Below, piece by piece: positions 60,369-64,000 of a stretch of 64,000 nucleotides of DNA (the stretch's first letter is position 1; each line of letters begins with the position of its first letter). Under the pieces are notes generated by a model. The model saw only the letters and a program-made list of their open reading frames with translations. It searched no databases and was not told the DNA's origin. The stretch comes from Oceanisphaera sp. IT1-181 (GTDB lineage: Bacteria; Pseudomonadota; Gammaproteobacteria; Enterobacterales; Aeromonadaceae), in assembly GCF_033807535.1 (NCBI RefSeq), contig NZ_CP136856.1, forward strand, positions 87,001 through 151,000, written 5' to 3'. A program made the translations under genes and the position numbers.

Positions 60369-60693
60369 AAGCGAGAAGCTGAAAGTCGGAAGAAAGATCG
60401 CTTAAAACTGCGCTAAAAAAAAGCCGATTTTTTTGTGATTAGGGTTAGCCCAATCCCGGTAGATCGGTTGTGCGCTAGATCAAGTTTTGTTAGGATAATC
60501 AGGTAAATTAATGCGATTTGCCTGATTTAACCGACAAAATCTAAACAATAACTTAAGCGTAACAAAACAGCTTAGGTGTAATAAAAAAGCTTAAACAGAA
60601 CTTATTACAACTCAATAAAATTATAACAACTAAACAAGAAAGCCCATTTAGGGCCGTTCGTTTCTCATCATTATTATCCACCGGACTTAGCCG
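60369..60693. other. 325-bp AT-rich intergenic stretch
   Basis: No gene seen. It includes AAAAAAAAGCCGATTTTTTT at about 60415-60435 and repeated AACAAAACAGCTTA/AATAAAAAAGCTTA strings at about 60560-60600. No clear operator. Confidence 0.5.
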
Positions 60694-61107
60694 TTGAACC
60701 CTACACCTTTTCTTGCGCTGGCAGATAGATGGCACGACTTAGCGTCGTTGTCACAAATCGGCGTGGATGGCGTAGGCGTAGTCAGCATGGTGATGATGTT
60801 AGAAGTGATCAGTGAATGGTTATTATCCTGGACCGGTTTGTCTGGTGATGTGTTTGAATATCAAGCTCAGCTCAGCGACTTACTGCCCGTAGAAACCATC
60901 AAATCTATTATTCTTACTAGCTTGCTCGTCTTTGTGCCCTTATTACTGCAGTGGTTATTATTACTGTTGTACCTGCTGCTGCAAACGCTGCATTGGCCGC
61001 GCTTAACCTCCGTTAAGGCGAATTTTGACTCTTCGCTCCCGCAATACTGTGTACTGCGCACCGCTCACGGTTGCCGCGCTCCCCCTTTGGCCCGCTCTGG
61101 GTTCTAA
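60694..61107 (+). CDS. hypothetical protein, doubtful
   Basis: A 137-codon frame beginning with TTG 60694 and without a clear ribosome site. It has a hydrophobic block (TSLLVFVPLLLQWLLLLLYLLLQTL) and an otherwise soluble, Leu-rich text. The last residues (CVLRTAHGCRAPPLARSGF) look non-coding. A small membrane protein ahead of cyoA cannot be excluded. It is listed because no other frame covers this region. Confidence 0.3.
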   Translation: MNPTPFLALADRWHDLASLSQIGVDGVGVVSMVMMLEVISEWLLSWTGLSGDVFEYQAQLSDLLPVETIKSIILTSLLVFVPLLLQWLLLLLYLLLQTLHWPRLTSVKANFDSSLPQYCVLRTAHGCRAPPLARSGF

Positions 61108-61366
61108 CACTCTTTAGGCTCAAATAAGTACTGTTGCTGATAGTTACTCCTGATTTTTCAGCGAGTTAACGCAGTAAAGCCTTGTTGACGTCCGCATTCG
61201 AGTGTTTGCCCCATATTGGGTCTTCGTGTTGTTAGTGACTGCGTATTTGCCTTTTTTTGGCTCATGCCCTGCGAATGTTGCTCATTAATCTACACGGATA
61301 CCCCTAATGGTCTTGTCGCTTGGCGATAAGGTAATTCCTTAAGGAATAGGGGAAGGGTTCTTGTTT

Positions 61367-62362
61367 ATGCAAAACCTAGTTATACAAAACCTGCTTGGTC
61401 GAAACCTGTTTAGTCGAAATAAAGTATTTCGACACCTCAAAACCGCGTTATTTGCCGGTGCTAGCAACCTGCTGTTAGCCGGCTGCCAAGGCGGCGTACT
61501 TGATCCTAAGGGCCAAGTAGGCGTCGACGAAAAGCACCTGATCGTGGTTGCCACGCTTCTGATGTTAATTGTGGTGGTGCCGGTTATTTTTATGACGCTG
61601 TTTTTCGCGTGGAAATATCGCGAAGGTCGCACTCAGGAAATCTATGCACCTAAGTGGTCGCACTCCACCAAAATCGAGTTAGTGGTGTGGATTATTCCCA
61701 TCATTATCGTGGTTATTTTAGGCGTCATTACCTGGCGTTCTACTCATGATCTGGACCCTTACAAGCCGCTGGTGCATGAGAAAGATCACATCACAGTGGA
61801 AGTGGTCTCACTGAACTGGAAGTGGTTGTTTATCTATCCAGAGCTAGGTGTTGCTTCGGTGAATGAGCTGGCGTTTCCGACCGATGTACCGGTGGAATTT
61901 AAGATAACCTCCGACACCACCATGAACTCGTTCTTCATTCCGCAACTCGGTGGCCAAATTTACTCCATGGCCGGTATGGAAACCAAGCTGCACCTGATTG
62001 CCAATGAAGCAGGCACCTACGACGGCTACTCTGCTAACTACAGCGGCGAAGGCTTTAGCGGCATGCAGTTTAAAGCCATAGCCACGCCCGATGAGGCCGG
62101 TTTTGATGCTTGGGTTAATAAGCTCAAACAGTCATCCGACACCTTAAGCCCTGCCACTTATGCGCAGTTGGCGAAGCCGAGTGAAAATAATCCGGTGCAA
62201 TATTACGGCCAGGTTAGCTCAGGTATGTTCCACCACATCTTGCATCAGTTTATGCCGAGCATGCACGACGGCGAAAAAGCCGTGGCTGGCGAGCAGGGCG
62301 CGCATGCCTCGCACGCAATGCACGATATGAGCGATGAGATGACCATGGAGACTGAAAAATAA
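61367..62362 (+). CDS. cyoA: cytochrome o ubiquinol oxidase subunit II
   Basis: A 331-residue quinol-oxidase subunit II from the ATG at 61367 (GGAAGGG upstream). It is a lipoprotein (lipobox LLAGC, Cys40) with two transmembrane helices and a periplasmic cupredoxin-fold domain (about 125-275). Motifs: LDPKGQVGVDEKHLI, VVSLNWKWLFIYPELGVASVNELAFP, MNSFFIPQLGGQIYSMAGM and YSGEGFSGMQFKAIATPDEAGFD. The Cu-A cysteines of cytochrome c oxidase are absent, so it is a quinol type. Its stop overlaps cyoB by one base. Confidence 0.94.
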   Translation: MQNLVIQNLLGRNLFSRNKVFRHLKTALFAGASNLLLAGCQGGVLDPKGQVGVDEKHLIVVATLLMLIVVVPVIFMTLFFAWKYREGRTQEIYAPKWSHSTKIELVVWIIPIIIVVILGVITWRSTHDLDPYKPLVHEKDHITVEVVSLNWKWLFIYPELGVASVNELAFPTDVPVEFKITSDTTMNSFFIPQLGGQIYSMAGMETKLHLIANEAGTYDGYSANYSGEGFSGMQFKAIATPDEAGFDAWVNKLKQSSDTLSPATYAQLAKPSENNPVQYYGQVSSGMFHHILHQFMPSMHDGEKAVAGEQGAHASHAMHDMSDEMTMETEK

Positions 62363-64000
62363 TGTCCTTGCTAGGAAAACTCACATTAGACGCCGTGCCG
62401 TATCATGAGCCCATTATCATGATTACGCTGAGCGTGGTGGCCGTGGCCGCCATGGTGATTGCCTTTTTAATCACCCGTTATAAAAAGTGGACCGTATTGT
62501 GGCGCGACTGGATCACTTCGGTGGACCATAAGCGTTTAGGTATTATGTATATCATTCTGGCGTTCGTGATGTTGGTGCGCGGCTTTGCCGATGCCCTTAT
62601 GATGCGGGCTCAATTAGCGCTATCGACCAATGGTGCCGATGGCTACTTGCCGCCCGAGCATTACGACCAAATCTTCACCGCCCACGGTGTCATCATGATC
62701 ATCTTTATGGCCATGCCATTTATGATTGGTTTGATGAACATAGTGGTGCCGTTGCAGATTGGTGCGCGCGATGTAGCCTTTCCGTTCTTGAACAACCTCA
62801 GCTTCTGGCTGGCGGTGTCGGGTGCGATATTGGTGAATATTTCACTGGGCTTGGGCGAATTCGCCAAAACCGGTTGGGTGGCGTATCCGCCGCTGTCCGA
62901 GATGGACTTTAGTCCGGGTGTGGGGGTGGATTATTACCTCTGGGCCTTGCAGATTTCCGGTATTGGTACCTTGCTGACCGGTGTGAACTTCTTGGTTACT
63001 GTATTCAAGATGCGCACGCCTGGCATGAAGCTGATGCAAATGCCGATTTTCACTTGGACCTGTACTTGGGCCAATATCCTGATAGTAGCGTCTTTCCCTA
63101 TCTTGACCGCCGTGCTGGGTATGTTGACGTTAGACCGTTATTTGGACTTCCACTTCTTCACCAATGAAGGCGGTGGTAATGCCATGATGTACATCAACCT
63201 GTTCTGGGCTTGGGGTCATCCCGAGGTGTATATCTTAGTGCTGCCCGCATTCGGTATTTTCTCAGAAATCATCTCTACCTTTACCGGTAAGCGTTTGTTT
63301 GGTTATACCTCCATGGTTTATGCCAGCGGCGCCATTTCTATTTTGGGCTTTGTGGTGTGGCTGCATCACTTCTTTACCATGGGCTCCAGCGCCAACGTTA
63401 ATGCCTTCTTTGGCGTGATGACCATGATTATCGCGGTGCCCACCGGGGTTAAGCTGTTTAACTGGTTGTTCACTATTTATCGTGGCCGGTTGCGCATGAC
63501 GGTGCCTGTGTTGTGGACCTTGGGCTTTATGACCACCTTTACTATTGGTGGTATGACAGGCGTATTGCTGGCCTTGCCCGGTGCCGACTTTGTGCTGCAC
63601 AACAGTCTGTTTTTGATTGCTCATTTTCATAACACCATTATTGGTGGCGCCGTGTTCGGTTACCTGGCCGGTTTTGCCTTCTGGTTCCCGAAAGCCATGG
63701 GTTTCCACCTGGATGAAAAGCTGGGCAAAATTTCCTTCTGGTGCTGGCAGATTGGTTTCTACGTGGCCTTTATGCCGCTGTACGTGTTGGGCTTCTTAGG
63801 CATGACCCGCCGTATCAATCACACCGACAATCCAGCTTGGAACTTCTGGCTGTATCTGGCCGCCGTGGGTGCCGTGTTTATTCTGGTGGGTATAGCAGTG
63901 CAGTTCTATCAGCTGTACAAAGCCTTCCGCGATCGCGAGCTGAACCCTGACTTGACCGGTGATCCTTGGAATGGTCATACCCTGGAATGGTCTACCTCTT
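62362..64000 (+). CDS. cyoB: cytochrome o ubiquinol oxidase subunit I, partial
   Basis: Haem-copper oxidase catalytic subunit, 546 codons visible, cut by the window end; E. coli CyoB is 663. The haem and copper ligands are His108 (AHGVIMI), His286 and Tyr290 (WGHPEVY), His335-His336 (LHHFFTM) and His421/His423 (HFHN). The quinol-site pair Arg73/Asp77 (VRGFADALM) is present. It starts at the ATG overlapping the cyoA stop (TAATG). It accepts electrons from ubiquinol and pumps protons. Confidence 0.95.
   Translation, partial: MSLLGKLTLDAVPYHEPIIMITLSVVAVAAMVIAFLITRYKKWTVLWRDWITSVDHKRLGIMYIILAFVMLVRGFADALMMRAQLALSTNGADGYLPPEHYDQIFTAHGVIMIIFMAMPFMIGLMNIVVPLQIGARDVAFPFLNNLSFWLAVSGAILVNISLGLGEFAKTGWVAYPPLSEMDFSPGVGVDYYLWALQISGIGTLLTGVNFLVTVFKMRTPGMKLMQMPIFTWTCTWANILIVASFPILTAVLGMLTLDRYLDFHFFTNEGGGNAMMYINLFWAWGHPEVYILVLPAFGIFSEIISTFTGKRLFGYTSMVYASGAISILGFVVWLHHFFTMGSSANVNAFFGVMTMIIAVPTGVKLFNWLFTIYRGRLRMTVPVLWTLGFMTTFTIGGMTGVLLALPGADFVLHNSLFLIAHFHNTIIGGAVFGYLAGFAFWFPKAMGFHLDEKLGKISFWCWQIGFYVAFMPLYVLGFLGMTRRINHTDNPAWNFWLYLAAVGAVFILVGIAVQFYQLYKAFRDRELNPDLTGDPWNGHTLEWSTS

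Noticed and set aside
61367..62362. Cytochrome c oxidase subunit II (coxB)
   Set aside because: The Cu-A cysteine motif is missing and the sequence follows CyoA motifs, so it is the quinol-oxidase form.

Overview
The window looks like a chromosomal segment of a gammaproteobacterium close to the enterobacterial/Aeromonadales branch. An Oceanisphaera/Oceanimonas-like marine genus is a guess from overall flavour and was not tested. The evidence is a set of enterobacterial-type gene neighbourhoods: ydbH-ynbE-ydbL, fabR-yijD, rsmD-yhhL beside ftsY-ftsE-ftsX-rpoH, gpmM-envC beside yibN-secB-gpsA, and nfuA-gntX beside bioH. A CsrB-type regulatory RNA, sigma-32, FabR and cyoAB support this. No rRNA, tRNA, CRISPR array or intact insertion sequence was seen.

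Layout. 1-4428: two b561-type cytochromes, a YceI protein, a lipoprotein, a DUF3634 protein and an exo/endonuclease-fold enzyme. 4429-4885: a candidate small RNA with a CRP-like site and three hairpins. 4886-7007: an FtsZ outside any division cluster, preceded by a WYL regulator with a terminator between them. 7208-18266: an M14 peptidase, SirB, DUF411 and DUF2500 proteins, the YdbH-YnbE-YdbL envelope operon, oligopeptidase B, an NSS transporter, FabR and YijD. 18443-21157: SseA, a CsrB-family RNA, a DUF2007 protein, YhhL and RsmD. 21291-26136: FtsY, whose N-terminal region holds 31 twelve-residue repeats, then FtsE, FtsX and RpoH. 26223-31016: carbonic anhydrase, GlpX, FumC, a PanM-like protein, a ChaC-like protein and YeiW. 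31214-38763: EnvC, GpmM, YibN, SecB, GpsA, NfuA, a ComF-family protein and BioH. 39080-41496: an orphan protein, a flavin reductase and a YebC/YeeN protein.

41570-48745 is a nitrogen-heterocycle locus. It holds two Asp/Glu/hydantoin-type racemases, two NCS1 permeases, a GntR/FCD regulator and a purine/nucleoside-type deaminase. A perfect 17-bp inverted repeat lies upstream of the first gene. A further ureide gene, (S)-ureidoglycine aminohydrolase (allE, 57699-58544), lies about 9 kb downstream. No allantoinase or hydantoinase is in the window, so the locus probably imports and racemises or deaminates substrates that other loci hydrolyse.

47339-57698 is accessory in character. It carries a Fic protein, a large PLD-helicase-DUF3427 protein, a small membrane protein, an orphan HipB-like regulator and a LysR regulator, with long intergenic stretches full of dispersed repeats. 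Three copies of a 275-281 bp non-coding element (15206-15480, 40352-40632, 57080-57354) have matching inverted ends and 8-bp flanking duplications, perfect in two copies and 7/8 in the third. This is a MITE-like family still recognisable by its insertion footprints. 58869-64000 returns to ordinary genes: a YjjG-like phosphatase, a LysE exporter, cyoA, and cyoB cut by the window end.
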